Positions 35,502 through 44,529 of a stretch of DNA of 64,000 bases are shown piece by piece. The stretch's first letter is position 1. Each line of letters begins with the position of its first letter. Where the stretch lies: NCBI GenBank assembly GCA_020636135.1, contig JACJYK010000002.1, positions 198,501 through 262,500 of the forward strand, given 5' to 3'. The position numbers were made by a program, and so were the translations under genes. Under the pieces are notes generated by a model, which saw only the letters and a list, made by a program, of their open reading frames with translations, was not told the origin of the DNA and did not search any database. This DNA is from Lewinellaceae bacterium (GTDB lineage: Bacteria; Bacteroidota; Bacteroidia; Chitinophagales; Saprospiraceae).

Positions 35502-35933
35502 TTAGGTATTGAGTCGTTTTTCATAAGGCACAGATTCACCGTATTCAAGATACCTTTTTAGTATTCTCAAATACATAGCCCAGCAATAATTTGAGATGCG
35601 AAAATGCTCATTCTCGGATTTCCATCCGTTATGGTAAAACCGGACCTCGGTAACCTGATCAATTTGTTTCAGATGGAACCCCACTTTGGTTCCGGCCCAA
35701 TCCTGATCTGCCAATTGCATGGTCCATTCAACCACTTCATTTGGAATATATTCAGAAACCATGGCCGACCATTGATAGTCCGGACCAAAATCGAATGTGA
35801 ATAATTGACCTTCAGCGCATACACCCGATGAGGATTTGGTCCACCAACGGTCCAGTCCTTCCGGTGTCGAAATGGCTTCAAACACATTGTTGCTGGAAGC
35901 ACGAATTGGAAAGTTATGGTAAATGCCTGCCAT
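35502..35933 (-). CDS. SRPBCC/AHSA1-like protein
   Basis: This 143-residue cytoplasmic protein has the START/Bet-v-1-like pattern of the AHSA1 group. It begins IRASSNNVFEAISTPEGLDRWW and continues with FGPDYQWSAMVSEYIPNEVVEW and a C-terminal long helix (CWAMYLRILKRYLEYG). Such domains bind hydrophobic ligands or activate Hsp90, and many Bacteroidota have several copies of unknown role. It is the first gene of the three-gene unit SRPBCC, KOW, SnoaL. No promoter element with an exact consensus is visible upstream. Confidence 0.82.
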   Translation of the reverse strand: MAGIYHNFPIRASSNNVFEAISTPEGLDRWWTKSSSGVCAEGQLFTFDFGPDYQWSAMVSEYIPNEVVEWTMQLADQDWAGTKVGFHLKQIDQVTEVRFYHNGWKSENEHFRISNYCWAMYLRILKRYLEYGESVPYEKRLNT

Positions 35934-36189
35934 GGTAATTACTTTTTGCCAGGTTAATAGCCCGGCACTTTAATAATATACGAACAAATTAGGGTGTCTG
36001 TTTGCATTTCACCTGAGGCTTAAAGGACCATTCGGTGTAGTTGTGAATATTTTGATCCAGCTAAGGCTCTTCGGGGAGCTCAAGGTTTGCCGGTTGAAAG
36101 TGGTGTATTTTGCCCCGGAGCCAATGGACGACTACTCTTACCCGGGAAACTACCAAACTTTCTTTAACTTGAGGTCAAACATTTGCTCC

Positions 36190-37053
36190 ATGACCTTTCA
36201 ACATAAAACCGCCTTCATCACCGGGGCCTCACGTGGTATCGGGAAGGCAATTGCTATGAAGCTGGCATCCCAAGGTGCCAACATCGTCATTGCCGCAAAA
36301 ACAACGGAGCCCCATCCCAAGCTGGAAGGCACCATTTACACGGCTGCTGAGGAGATTGAAGCCGCCGGTGGCCGGGCATTGGCAATAAAGGTGGATGTGC
36401 GGGAAGAAGCGGAAGTCCAGTCGGCGGTAGCTCAGGCGGTGGACCATTTTGGAGGGATCGATATCGTCATTAACAACGCCAGCGCCATACAACTGACACC
36501 CAGTGAGTTTACCGAGATGAAGCGCTTTGACCTCATGCACCAGATCAACTACCGGGGTACTTTTTTGGTATCCAAGACTTGTCTGCCATTCCTGAAAAAA
36601 AGCTCCAATCCCCACATCCTGACGCTTTCGCCTCCGCTGGATCTTAATCCTGCCTTCTTTGCGCCGCATGTTGCCTATACCATCTCCAAGTTTTCCATGA
36701 GCCTGTGTATGCTGGGATTGGCGGGAGAGTACGCTGAATACGGGATCGCCTGCAATACCCTGTGGCCGGAAACCACCATAGCCACAGCTGCAGTCCTGAA
36801 TTTACTGGGCGGTGAATCCATGATGCAGATGTCACGTACGCCAGAGATCGTGGCGGATGCTGCTGCCTGGATCCTCGAGCAACCTTCGGCAACGTATACC
36901 GGTCGTTTTCTCATCGACACCGATGTGCTCAAGGAAGCGGGAATGACTGACTTTTCCGGATATGCTATGGTTCCCGGCACCACCACCCTGATGCCGGATC
37001 TCTTCACACCCGGGTATCTTAAGGCCATGGGCGGCCGGGGCAAGCACGATTAA
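36190..37053 (+). CDS. Short-chain dehydrogenase (HSDL2-like)
   Basis: This 287-residue NAD(P)-dependent oxidoreductase has the Rossmann motif TGASRGIGKAIA, the NNASA motif, and the catalytic YTISK (Tyr and Lys of the SDR triad). The stretch following the cofactor motif (AKTTEPHPKLEGTIYTAAEE) is the signature of the hydroxysteroid-dehydrogenase-like 2 / citronellol-dehydrogenase subgroup. The frame is open further upstream to 36043, but the Rossmann strand starts right after the ATG at 36190, so that start is preferred. It likely acts on a hydrophobic alcohol or acyl-CoA derivative. It stands alone, in front of the Crp/Fnr gene. Confidence 0.9.
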   Translation: MTFQHKTAFITGASRGIGKAIAMKLASQGANIVIAAKTTEPHPKLEGTIYTAAEEIEAAGGRALAIKVDVREEAEVQSAVAQAVDHFGGIDIVINNASAIQLTPSEFTEMKRFDLMHQINYRGTFLVSKTCLPFLKKSSNPHILTLSPPLDLNPAFFAPHVAYTISKFSMSLCMLGLAGEYAEYGIACNTLWPETTIATAAVLNLLGGESMMQMSRTPEIVADAAAWILEQPSATYTGRFLIDTDVLKEAGMTDFSGYAMVPGTTTLMPDLFTPGYLKAMGGRGKHD

Positions 37054-37125
37054 AGCCTTTTTGCCGGTATTAACCACTTTCATAGTAGTATCCCTCAGGA
37101 CCAGGATGATGAAGGTCATTGCTCC

Positions 37126-37160
37126 TTGTTAAGCATAATGGCTTAATGCATGTAGCTTTG
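37126..37160 (+). promoter_or_regulatory. Bacteroidota-type promoter for the Crp/Fnr-like gene
   Basis: The -7 element TAGCTTTG (37153-37160) matches exactly and ends 28 bases before the ATG at 37189. A TTG at 37126-37128 lies 24 bases upstream of it, slightly farther than the usual 19-21. Confidence 0.5.
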
Positions 37161-37188
37161 AACCAGCATATCCGGATAGTAACTATAG

Positions 37189-37914
37189 ATGGGATCACCT
37201 TTGAAGAAGATCGATTCAACCGTAGAGACCAACTGTCTCACTTGTTTTAGCAGGAGTTTATCGTTATTTGCTTCACTACCCAGGGAAGAGCTTATTCTGC
37301 TCAACCAGAATAAAAAATGTATTTTCTTCTCCAGGGATGAATACCTGTTCCGTCAGGGTAGCTGGCCTCTCGGCCTTTTTGCACTGTCTCACGGTAAGGT
37401 GAAGAATGTGCGGGTCAGCGCCAATGGGGATGAACATATCTTCTCTCTGAATAAGGCCGTTGACTTCTTGGGTTTTTACGATTTTATGGGTGATCAGCCC
37501 TATTCTTTCTCCTGCATTGCTCTGGAGCCTTGCCAGGTATGCTTTATCCCTCGTTCCTATTTTCTGGAAATGTTGCAACGTCAACCGGCCATTGCCATCA
37601 AGACGCTGCAGGCAATAAGTAAACAATTTGCCCAGTCCATCGAACGCTCGACCAATCTGCAGAGTAAACACATGCGGGGACGGATGGCCGACACCCTGCT
37701 TTACCTGTATGAACTGTTTGATGGTGCAAACAACGATCAAATGATCCGGCTGCACCTCAAGAGAAGTGATTTTGCTGCTTTGTCCGAGATGAACGTGGCC
37801 AATGCAATTCGCACTCTCTCCGAATTTTCCAAAACGGGGTTGGTCTCCATGGAAGAAGAGGTCATCCGTTACCTGGATCTGGACGGACTACGAAAAACCA
37901 GTGCTTTGCAGTAA
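37189..37914 (+). CDS. Crp/Fnr-family transcriptional regulator
   Basis: This 241-residue protein has a cyclic-nucleotide-binding fold (about residues 28-145, with FFSRDEYLFRQGSWPLGLFALSHGKVKNV) and a C-terminal winged helix (about 165-235). The recognition region is around FAALSEMNVANAIRTLSEFS. Near the N-terminus is a Cys pair (CLTC, residues 16-19) as in the usual Bacteroidota Crp/Fnr group. Two more Cys lie in EPCQVC, so iron-sulfur or redox sensing is possible but not shown. The cAMP-binding arginine motif (RxA) is not obvious, so the ligand is open. It is transcribed alone. Its targets are unknown, though the double heme peroxidase gene follows it 370 bases downstream. Confidence 0.9.
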   Translation: MGSPLKKIDSTVETNCLTCFSRSLSLFASLPREELILLNQNKKCIFFSRDEYLFRQGSWPLGLFALSHGKVKNVRVSANGDEHIFSLNKAVDFLGFYDFMGDQPYSFSCIALEPCQVCFIPRSYFLEMLQRQPAIAIKTLQAISKQFAQSIERSTNLQSKHMRGRMADTLLYLYELFDGANNDQMIRLHLKRSDFAALSEMNVANAIRTLSEFSKTGLVSMEEEVIRYLDLDGLRKTSALQ

Positions 37915-38284
37915 ACCGAGAATTCATTTGTAAATAATTGTAATTCAATTTATAATATATAATTGATATATAGAATGTGATTTAAAGCATCCTTCCCTAT
38001 GCTGTAGAACATAAAGGTTCATTCCAGAGCTGGCTAATATTGGCTTTCGAATTGAAGGTAGAACGGATATTTGAAAGACAACCTGAGTGTAGCGGGAAGC
38101 GATCTGGACATTTGTACACCCCCTATTATATTGTCTTTTGCCCGGCATCCTGGTTTGTCAGTGACAAGCCTCGATTATTCCAATTTTTTCGTTGCCAGTT
38201 TTAAAAATGTTACCATTTGCTTCCCGCAGTTTCCGGCCCAGGAAATCCGTCCCTTCTCGAGTAGTTGAATTAATTCAGTGGACT
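37915..38284. other. Intergenic region upstream of the peroxidase gene
   Basis: These 370 bases contain an AT-rich stretch (about 37925-37975) and a 9-bp perfect inverted repeat GCGGGAAGC (38092-38100) / GCTTCCCGC (38219-38227). No TAnnTTTG element near the ATG at 38285, no terminator and no credible ORF were seen. It probably contains the peroxidase promoter and perhaps an operator. Confidence 0.4.
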
Positions 38285-41200
38285 ATGAAGTCAATTTTTA
38301 CCCGTAATGTATTTCCCGCTATGATCTCGTTGCTGTTACTTTCCCAGGCTGTGATTGCCCAGGAAAACCGTTCTTACGATGGATGGTTGAATCACCCGGA
38401 TCATTTCTGGGGTGCCACGTTTACGCAAGTGGTGTATAAATCTCCTACCGCCTATGGTGATGGATTTTCTACGCCGGCTGGCGCCGACCGGCCTAACCCA
38501 CGCTTCATCAGCAATCAGATCTTTGCCCAGAATGGCATCATCGGTGACCCGCAGGGACGCAGTGCATTCGTTTGGGGCTGGGGCCAGTTCATCGATCATG
38601 ACATCACCCTAAGCCCGGACAGTGAAACCGAAGCTTATGTTGTCTCTATCCCTGCCGGAGACCCGTATTTTGACCCGCTGGGTACCGGTACCGCAACGAT
38701 ACCGATGCTTCGCTCGGAATACGACCACAACACGGGTACCGATCCTACCAACCCGCGCCGGCATATCAACGCGACTACAGCGTTCATCGATGGTTCCGGA
38801 GTTTATGGACCGGATGAGACCCGCGCTAAGTGGTTGCGGACCGGTACATCGGGCAAAATGAAAATGTCGGTAGGTGGCATGCTGCCTTACAATACGGTAG
38901 ATGGTGAAAAGGATAGTCCCATCGATCCGGAAGCACCTTCGATGGCGATGCCATTTTCTTACGTCAAAAAATATTACGTGGCCGGCGATGTACGTGCCAA
39001 CGAGAATCCTTTTTTGACGGCCATCCATACCCTCTTTGTCCGAGAGCACAACCGGCTGTGTGATAAACTGGTCAAAGAGCATCCGGATTGGACTGATGAA
39101 AAATTGTATCAGAAAGCCAGGAAGATGGTGGGCGGAATGATTGAAGCCATTGTCTACGAAGAGTGGTTGCCCATTATGGGTATTTCCATTCCTGCATACG
39201 CCGGCTATCAGTCATCAGCCAACCCGAGCATGATGAATGAATTCGTAACGGCCGCGTTTCGTTACGGACATACTACCATCAACGCAGTCCTCAACCGCCT
39301 GGATGATTTTGGCCATGCGATCCCGGAAGGCCCGATCGCATTGCGCAATGCATTCTTCAACCCCGATGCAATAGCTGCATCCATGGGAATCGAACCGTAT
39401 CTGGAAGGGGGTATTGGTATTGCCCAGCAACAGATGGACTGTAAAGTCATCGATGATCTGCGTAATTTTCTTTTTGGCCCTCCGGGCGCCGGTGGAATGG
39501 ACCTGGCCTCGCTGAATATCAACCGGGGGCGGGAGAGAGGCATCCTTCCTTACAACCAGATGCGCACCTATTTTGGCCTCCCCGCACTCACCTCTTTTAA
39601 CCAGATCACATCCAATAGCCTGGTTCAGGCAGCCCTGGCAGAAACCTATGATGACAACATCAATCTGATCGACCCCTGGGTAGGCATGCTGGCGGAAGAC
39701 CATATGACGGGAGCCATGTTCGGACCGACGGCCATGGCGGTAGTCCGGGAGCAGTTTCTGAATCTGCAGATTGGTGACCGGTTTTATTATGAAAATGATG
39801 CCAATCTGACGGCTGCAGAAAAGGCTGAGATAAAAGCGACACGCCTCGCGGATGTAGTTCGGCGTAATACATCGCTGGGCTTTTTCCCGGACGAGGCTTT
39901 TCAAACCCACATTTTTGAAGAATCACTCTATCGCACCATCGACGGGACCCAGAATAATCCGTACAATCCTTCCTGGGGCGCGACCAATACCGAAGTTTCG
40001 GTGGCTTCAGGCCTGCATTTCACCGATGGTATTCAACTGCCTTCTGGTGAAGACCGTCCCAATCCGCGGCTCATCAGCAATGAAATATTTTCACAGGAAG
40101 GCCACATCAATGATCAGCTGGAACTGTCTGCCTATGCCTGGGGATTCGGACAATTTATTGACCACGATATAACTTTAAGTCCGGATCAGGAATCGGAACG
40201 CATGGATATTTCCATACCGGCTTACGATGCCTATTTTGATCCCCAAGGGACAGGTACCCAGACCATGCCGATGTTGCGATCTGCATTCATGGCAGGGACA
40301 GGTACCAGCAGAGCCAACCCCCGTATGTATTTTAACGGAATCACAGCATTTATTGATGGTTCTGCTGTCTATGGATCCGATGCCAAACGGGCTGCCTGGT
40401 TGAGATCCTTTACCGGGGGCAAGCTGAAAGTGAGTACCGGTGACATGTTGCCCTACAATACCATCACCGGGGAAGCGGGCGATGCCATCGCTCCGGATGC
40501 TCCATCGATGGCCATGCCATTCCCGAATGTTGATCATTATTACATAGCCGGTGATGTCCGTGCCAATGAAAATGGATTCCTTACGTCTATCCATACCCTC
40601 TTTGTCCGTGAACACAACCGCCAGTGCGACCAGCTGCAGAAAGAACATCCCGAATGGACCGATGAACAGTTGTACCAGCATGCCCGCAAGATCGTAGGAG
40701 GGTTGATCGAGGCCATTGTTTACGAAGAATGGCTGCCTACTCTGGGAATCGATCTCCCTGTTTACCAGGGATTTCAGGCTTCGGTTAATCCGGCGATCAT
40801 GAATGTATTCTCGACGGCGGCTTACCGTTACGGCCACTCTACCATCGGTCCGGAATTTGTGATGATGGACAATTCCGGCAATTACACGGAGCCTTCCGGA
40901 TTGCAGTTGCGGAGCATGTTTTTCAACCCCGGGATCATGGGCGAAATGGGTGATGTAGCGCCATTGCTGGCCGGTATGACCACGGTTCACGCGCAGGATT
41001 TTGACTGCCATGTAATCGATGATCTGCGCAATTTCCTCTTTGGTGCTCCCGGAGCCGGAGGCCTGGACCTGGTGTCCCTGAACCTTAACCGGGGCCGTGA
41101 TCGAGGTCTGGCTGATTTCAATGCTATCCGCCAGGAATTTGGATTGTCCAAACTATCCTCCTTCAGCCAGTTGTCTTCGGATCCGGTGTTGAATCAGCAT

Positions 41201-41764
41201 TTTGCCTTCGTCTATCAGGACATCAACAAAATTGACCCCTGGGCCGGCATGCTGGCTGAAGATCACATGCCCGGTGCCTTATTTGGGCCTACCGCGATGA
41301 ATATCATCAAACGACAGTTTACCGATATCCGTGATGGTGACCGCTTCTATTTTGAGGTGGACCCGGTACTGTCCGCCCGGGAAAAAGCAGACATCAAAGC
41401 AACCCGCATGGCCGATATCATTCGCAGGAATACCGGAATAACCTTTATCTCGGATCATGTTTTCAAAGTGGAAGAAGCCTCCACCTCAGTGGCGACCACA
41501 CTGACTAGTCTGAACGTAAGCATTTATCCCAACCCGGCTTCCGAGGAATTGCACATCAACTTACCGGCAGAAACACCGATCCACGATGGAGCTATGCTGC
41601 AGATTGCTGACCAGACGGGCATCATCCATGCCCTCGTACCGGTGGGCTACCATCCCGATGGAACGGTGCGTCTAGACATCAGCCGGCTCCCGTCGCAGCG
41701 GGTATATGTTTTGACGCTGATCAACGACCAGGAAATTGGTAGTGCTTTGTTTGTAAAGCGCTAG
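38285..41764 (+). CDS. Secreted double-domain heme peroxidase with T9SS sorting domain
   Basis: This 1159-residue exported protein has a signal peptide (about 1-25, ending VIAQ) and two tandem animal-type heme peroxidase (peroxinectin-like) domains, about residues 26-545 and 546-1070. Every key residue repeats at an offset of exactly 522: distal His105/His627 in FIDHD, proximal His329/His851 in RYGH, and FVREHNR in each half. A C-terminal T9SS sorting domain starts at IYPNPASEEL (about 1078) and ends ALFVKR. Both halves look catalytically intact. It would oxidise halides or aromatic substrates with hydrogen peroxide outside the cell. I start at the ATG at 38285, which gives the signal peptide; the frame is open to 38192. 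A terminator follows. Confidence 0.93.
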   Translation: MKSIFTRNVFPAMISLLLLSQAVIAQENRSYDGWLNHPDHFWGATFTQVVYKSPTAYGDGFSTPAGADRPNPRFISNQIFAQNGIIGDPQGRSAFVWGWGQFIDHDITLSPDSETEAYVVSIPAGDPYFDPLGTGTATIPMLRSEYDHNTGTDPTNPRRHINATTAFIDGSGVYGPDETRAKWLRTGTSGKMKMSVGGMLPYNTVDGEKDSPIDPEAPSMAMPFSYVKKYYVAGDVRANENPFLTAIHTLFVREHNRLCDKLVKEHPDWTDEKLYQKARKMVGGMIEAIVYEEWLPIMGISIPAYAGYQSSANPSMMNEFVTAAFRYGHTTINAVLNRLDDFGHAIPEGPIALRNAFFNPDAIAASMGIEPYLEGGIGIAQQQMDCKVIDDLRNFLFGPPGAGGMDLASLNINRGRERGILPYNQMRTYFGLPALTSFNQITSNSLVQAALAETYDDNINLIDPWVGMLAEDHMTGAMFGPTAMAVVREQFLNLQIGDRFYYENDANLTAAEKAEIKATRLADVVRRNTSLGFFPDEAFQTHIFEESLYRTIDGTQNNPYNPSWGATNTEVSVASGLHFTDGIQLPSGEDRPNPRLISNEIFSQEGHINDQLELSAYAWGFGQFIDHDITLSPDQESERMDISIPAYDAYFDPQGTGTQTMPMLRSAFMAGTGTSRANPRMYFNGITAFIDGSAVYGSDAKRAAWLRSFTGGKLKVSTGDMLPYNTITGEAGDAIAPDAPSMAMPFPNVDHYYIAGDVRANENGFLTSIHTLFVREHNRQCDQLQKEHPEWTDEQLYQHARKIVGGLIEAIVYEEWLPTLGIDLPVYQGFQASVNPAIMNVFSTAAYRYGHSTIGPEFVMMDNSGNYTEPSGLQLRSMFFNPGIMGEMGDVAPLLAGMTTVHAQDFDCHVIDDLRNFLFGAPGAGGLDLVSLNLNRGRDRGLADFNAIRQEFGLSKLSSFSQLSSDPVLNQHFAFVYQDINKIDPWAGMLAEDHMPGALFGPTAMNIIKRQFTDIRDGDRFYFEVDPVLSAREKADIKATRMADIIRRNTGITFISDHVFKVEEASTSVATTLTSLNVSIYPNPASEELHINLPAETPIHDGAMLQIADQTGIIHALVPVGYHPDGTVRLDISRLPSQRVYVLTLINDQEIGSALFVKR

Positions 41765-41794
41765 GATTATATTGAGTCCAGATTTTACCTGTTG

Positions 41795-41833
41795 GCACCC
41801 CCTTCTCGCACGTTCAGGGGGTGCTTTTCTTTT
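41795..41833 (+). terminator. Rho-independent terminator of the peroxidase gene
   Basis: Perfect 8-bp arms GCACCCCC (41795-41802) and GGGGGTGC (41817-41824) are followed by TTTTCTTTT on the plus strand. Confidence 0.9.
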
Positions 41834-41955
41834 AACGATCAGCCAATCCTTACCCCCTGAAATCCGCTTTTTAAGTGGATTACATAGGCAGTTCCAAAGA
41901 CATGTTTCATCAACTAAAATGTCGTATGCTGCTGGATAATTCACGTTAAGCAAGT

Positions 41956-41988
41956 TGAATAAGGCAATGAAAAACGAATTATCTTTGC
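41956..41988 (+). promoter_or_regulatory. Bacteroidota-type promoter for the usp operon
   Basis: TTG (41956-41958) is followed after 22 bases by TATCTTTG (41981-41988), an exact -7 match. The element ends 22 bases before the ATG at 42011, a standard leader length. Confidence 0.6.
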
Positions 41989-42010
41989 ACACGAATCATG
42001 AAATCTGTGT

Positions 42011-42826
42011 ATGATCAAATATTTGGTCCCGACCGATTATTCAGCCAACTCGCTGGACGCGCTCCAATACGCCATTCAATTGGCTAATAAACAACCATCC
42101 ATCATTTATCTCTACCATTTCTACCAGATCAAAGAAAAAGCTGGTATGATTATGTCGTTTACCGAACGGCTGCAGGAGGAGAATGAAATGCAGCTGGAGG
42201 ATCTGGTGGCCACGGTCGCACACCTGACAGAAGAGAATACCCGCATCGAGATTAAGGCTAAATCGGGAGATGCAGCAACTCTGATCAACTGGAATGCAGA
42301 ATTACACGGGGTGGATTATATTGTCATGGGTGCCCAGGGCGAGACCATGGATGCCCAGGTGAGTTTTGGCAGCACCCTGGGAGGGGTGATCAAAACCACG
42401 ACAACCCCCATTCTGATCATTCCGCCTAATTACATCGGAGGTATACCAAAGCGTATTTTATTTGCTTTCCGCAAGCTGACTACACACGCACACGAGGTGA
42501 TCCGGCCATTCCGCTGGATGCTCTCCCTCTGCAAAGCCAAATTATCAGTACTCCACGTTGTCGTAAGCGAGGAAGATACCATGGATGTTGAGCTCGGCGA
42601 TCTGTTTACCCATCAGGCATTTCATGAAGTGGAGATCCAGTCTGCCTCCTTGCCGGCCGGAGTGGCCACGTATCTGGAGAATAATCCAATGGATTGGGTA
42701 TGTATGATCAAACGCAACCGGGGTATCTTTGAGCGGCTATTCACCACCAATCGTTTTTATAAAGAAGATTTTTCAATTCCAATTCCGGTTTTACTGGTAC
42801 CGGAATGGACGACAACCGCAGAATAA
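42011..42826 (+). CDS. Universal stress protein (UspA family)
   Basis: This 271-residue cytoplasmic protein has one complete Usp domain (about 1-140), starting with KYLVPTDYSANSLDALQYA. Its ATP-binding loop VMGAQGETMDAQVSFGSTLG matches the G-x2-G-x9-G-(S/T) pattern. The second half (about 145-271) is a degenerate Usp-like domain without that loop. Such tandem Usp proteins are common in Bacteroidota and respond to starvation or oxidative stress. It starts an operon: the YpdA gene begins at the base after its stop, and a HAD phosphatase overlaps YpdA. A good promoter lies upstream. Confidence 0.92.
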   Translation: MIKYLVPTDYSANSLDALQYAIQLANKQPSIIYLYHFYQIKEKAGMIMSFTERLQEENEMQLEDLVATVAHLTEENTRIEIKAKSGDAATLINWNAELHGVDYIVMGAQGETMDAQVSFGSTLGGVIKTTTTPILIIPPNYIGGIPKRILFAFRKLTTHAHEVIRPFRWMLSLCKAKLSVLHVVVSEEDTMDVELGDLFTHQAFHEVEIQSASLPAGVATYLENNPMDWVCMIKRNRGIFERLFTTNRFYKEDFSIPIPVLLVPEWTTTAE

Positions 42827-43822
42827 ATGGAAATACCTGGACCGACCTATGACGTCGTGATCATTGGGGGCGGGCCCATCGGGCTGGCATGTGCCATCGA
42901 AGCCAGGCGCAGAAATTTATCCCACATCATCCTGGAGAAAGGTGTTCTGGTCAATTCGATCTACCACTTCCCGGTTAATATGACCTTCTTCTCAACCTCC
43001 AATTTGCTGGAGATTGGGGATGTTCCCTTTATTGCACATGCCGATAAACCCACCCGCCGGGAAGCCCTTGAATACTATCGCCGGGTCGTAGAAGCCTGGC
43101 AACTAAATCTGCACGTTTATGAAGCGGTGACCGGCATGTATCGTCTGGATGAAGCGCATTATGCCATCGTGACTGGTAAATCCACTTACCGGGGGCATGC
43201 AGTGATCGTTGCTACGGGCTTCTACGACTGTGCCAATCTGATGGAAATTCCTGGTGAGTCACTGCCCAAAGTGAAACATTATTACGACGATCCACATCCT
43301 TACATTGGTCAAAAAGTGGTGGTCGTTGGCGCGGCCAATTCGGCCTGTGATGTGGCGCTGGAGACGTATTATAAAGGCGCGGAGGTGACCATGGTCATCC
43401 GGGAAGAGCAGATCCGTCCAAACGTCAAATACTGGATCCGGCCCAACATCGAAAACCGCATCAAGGAGGGATCGATCAAAGCATATTTCAACGCCACTTT
43501 GTTGGAAATCCGGGAAAAAGATGTCGATGTAATGACCCCGGATGGGAAGATCACGCTGGAGAATGACTGGGTGCTCGCCATGACCGGCTACCATCCGAAT
43601 TATGAATTCCTGGAGCGAATCGGGATCCGTCTCAACCGGGATGAATTTCAGACGCCCACTTGCAATCCTGAAAGTCTGGAGACCAATCTCCCACGGGTTT
43701 ATGTCGCTGGTGTTATATGTGCCGGACTACAGACCAACCGGCTCTTTATCGAAAACAGCCGGGTACACGCTGAGATGATCCTGAACGATATCCTGCGCAA
43801 GTTAAAACCCGGGGAAGCATGA
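42827..43822 (+). CDS. ypdA: YpdA-like FAD/NADPH oxidoreductase (bacillithiol disulfide reductase family)
   Basis: This 331-residue flavoprotein has the FAD motif VIIGGGPIGLACAIEA at the N-terminus, the NADPH motif VVVGAANSACDVALE in the middle, and the YpdA features GVLVNSIYHFPVNMTFFST and a C-terminal VAGVICAGLQTNRLFIENSR. Family members reduce bacillithiol disulfide with NADPH and lack the classic CxxC redox pair. The presence of this gene suggests that the organism makes bacillithiol, which is known in several Bacteroidota. It directly follows the universal stress protein gene with no gap and overlaps the HAD gene by four bases, which fits a redox-stress operon. Confidence 0.9.
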   Translation: MEIPGPTYDVVIIGGGPIGLACAIEARRRNLSHIILEKGVLVNSIYHFPVNMTFFSTSNLLEIGDVPFIAHADKPTRREALEYYRRVVEAWQLNLHVYEAVTGMYRLDEAHYAIVTGKSTYRGHAVIVATGFYDCANLMEIPGESLPKVKHYYDDPHPYIGQKVVVVGAANSACDVALETYYKGAEVTMVIREEQIRPNVKYWIRPNIENRIKEGSIKAYFNATLLEIREKDVDVMTPDGKITLENDWVLAMTGYHPNYEFLERIGIRLNRDEFQTPTCNPESLETNLPRVYVAGVICAGLQTNRLFIENSRVHAEMILNDILRKLKPGEA

Positions 43823-44457
43823 AGCATGCCTACCACCTCATCATCTTCGACTGTGACGGCGTGCTGGTAGACAGTGAGCCCATCGCCAACCGCATCTTTG
43901 CGGAAGAGGTGCGCAGCCTGGGATATCCACTAAGTGACGAAGAAGCGCGACGCGAATTTCCCGGCACCTCGCTGGCCTATTGCATCAATTATACCGAGCG
44001 TAAATTTGGCATCAAACTGCCGGAAGACCTGGGCCTCATTTACCGTCAAAAATCATTTGAGGCTTTTACCCGGGAGTTGGAGGCAGTGCCTGGTATTCCG
44101 GAGCTGATCCATGCTCTGACCATACCCTACTGCGTGGCGTCGAATGGACCCATGCATAAGATGGAGCATAACCTGCGTATTGTAAGCTTGTACGATCGCT
44201 TTGCCGGCAAGCTTTTCAGCGCCTATGAGATTGACCAGTTTAAGCCGGAGCCCGGATTGTTCTTGTATGCGGCCGCACAGATGGGTGCCGAACCGTCTCG
44301 TTGCCTGGTAATCGAAGACAGCATCCATGGCATACAGGCAGCCCTCTCCGCAGGCATGGATATTTGGGCTTACAGCCATGATCACAATGAACAGGAGTTT
44401 CAGGAGGCTGGCGCCAGGACCTTTCGAAGTATTAAGGCGATGCAGGATGCACTGTAG
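43819..44457 (+). CDS. HAD-superfamily phosphatase (beta-phosphoglucomutase-like)
   Basis: This 212-residue enzyme has the HAD motifs. IIFDCDGVLVDSEP carries the nucleophile Asp and acid/base Asp, VASNGP is motif II, the lysine in FKPEPGLFLYAA is motif III, and VIEDSIHGIQAALSAG is motif IV. An alpha-helical cap lies between motifs I and II, placing it in the beta-phosphoglucomutase/phosphatase subfamily. Substrates of such enzymes are small phosphorylated sugars or similar. It overlaps the ypdA stop by four bases and ends the usp operon. No terminator was found in the 72-base convergent gap to the S9 peptidase. Confidence 0.92.
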   Translation: MKHAYHLIIFDCDGVLVDSEPIANRIFAEEVRSLGYPLSDEEARREFPGTSLAYCINYTERKFGIKLPEDLGLIYRQKSFEAFTRELEAVPGIPELIHALTIPYCVASNGPMHKMEHNLRIVSLYDRFAGKLFSAYEIDQFKPEPGLFLYAAAQMGAEPSRCLVIEDSIHGIQAALSAGMDIWAYSHDHNEQEFQEAGARTFRSIKAMQDAL

Positions 44458-44529
44458 CCGGAGTGATATTCTTTGACTTTGTAAGGAATGGCACGGATTA
44501 AATAACATGCCCGGAAACATCCCACGAGG

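Noticed and set aside
38092..38227. 9-bp inverted repeat (GCGGGAAGC / GCTTCCCGC) as an operator or mobile-element end
   Set aside because: The arms are about 118 bases apart and a match of this size is not rare over a 64 kb window. It is mentioned only as part of the intergenic region.
41672..41992. 106-residue minus-strand ORF across the end of the peroxidase gene
   Set aside because: It runs through the 3-prime end of a real gene and its terminator hairpin and has no domain features.
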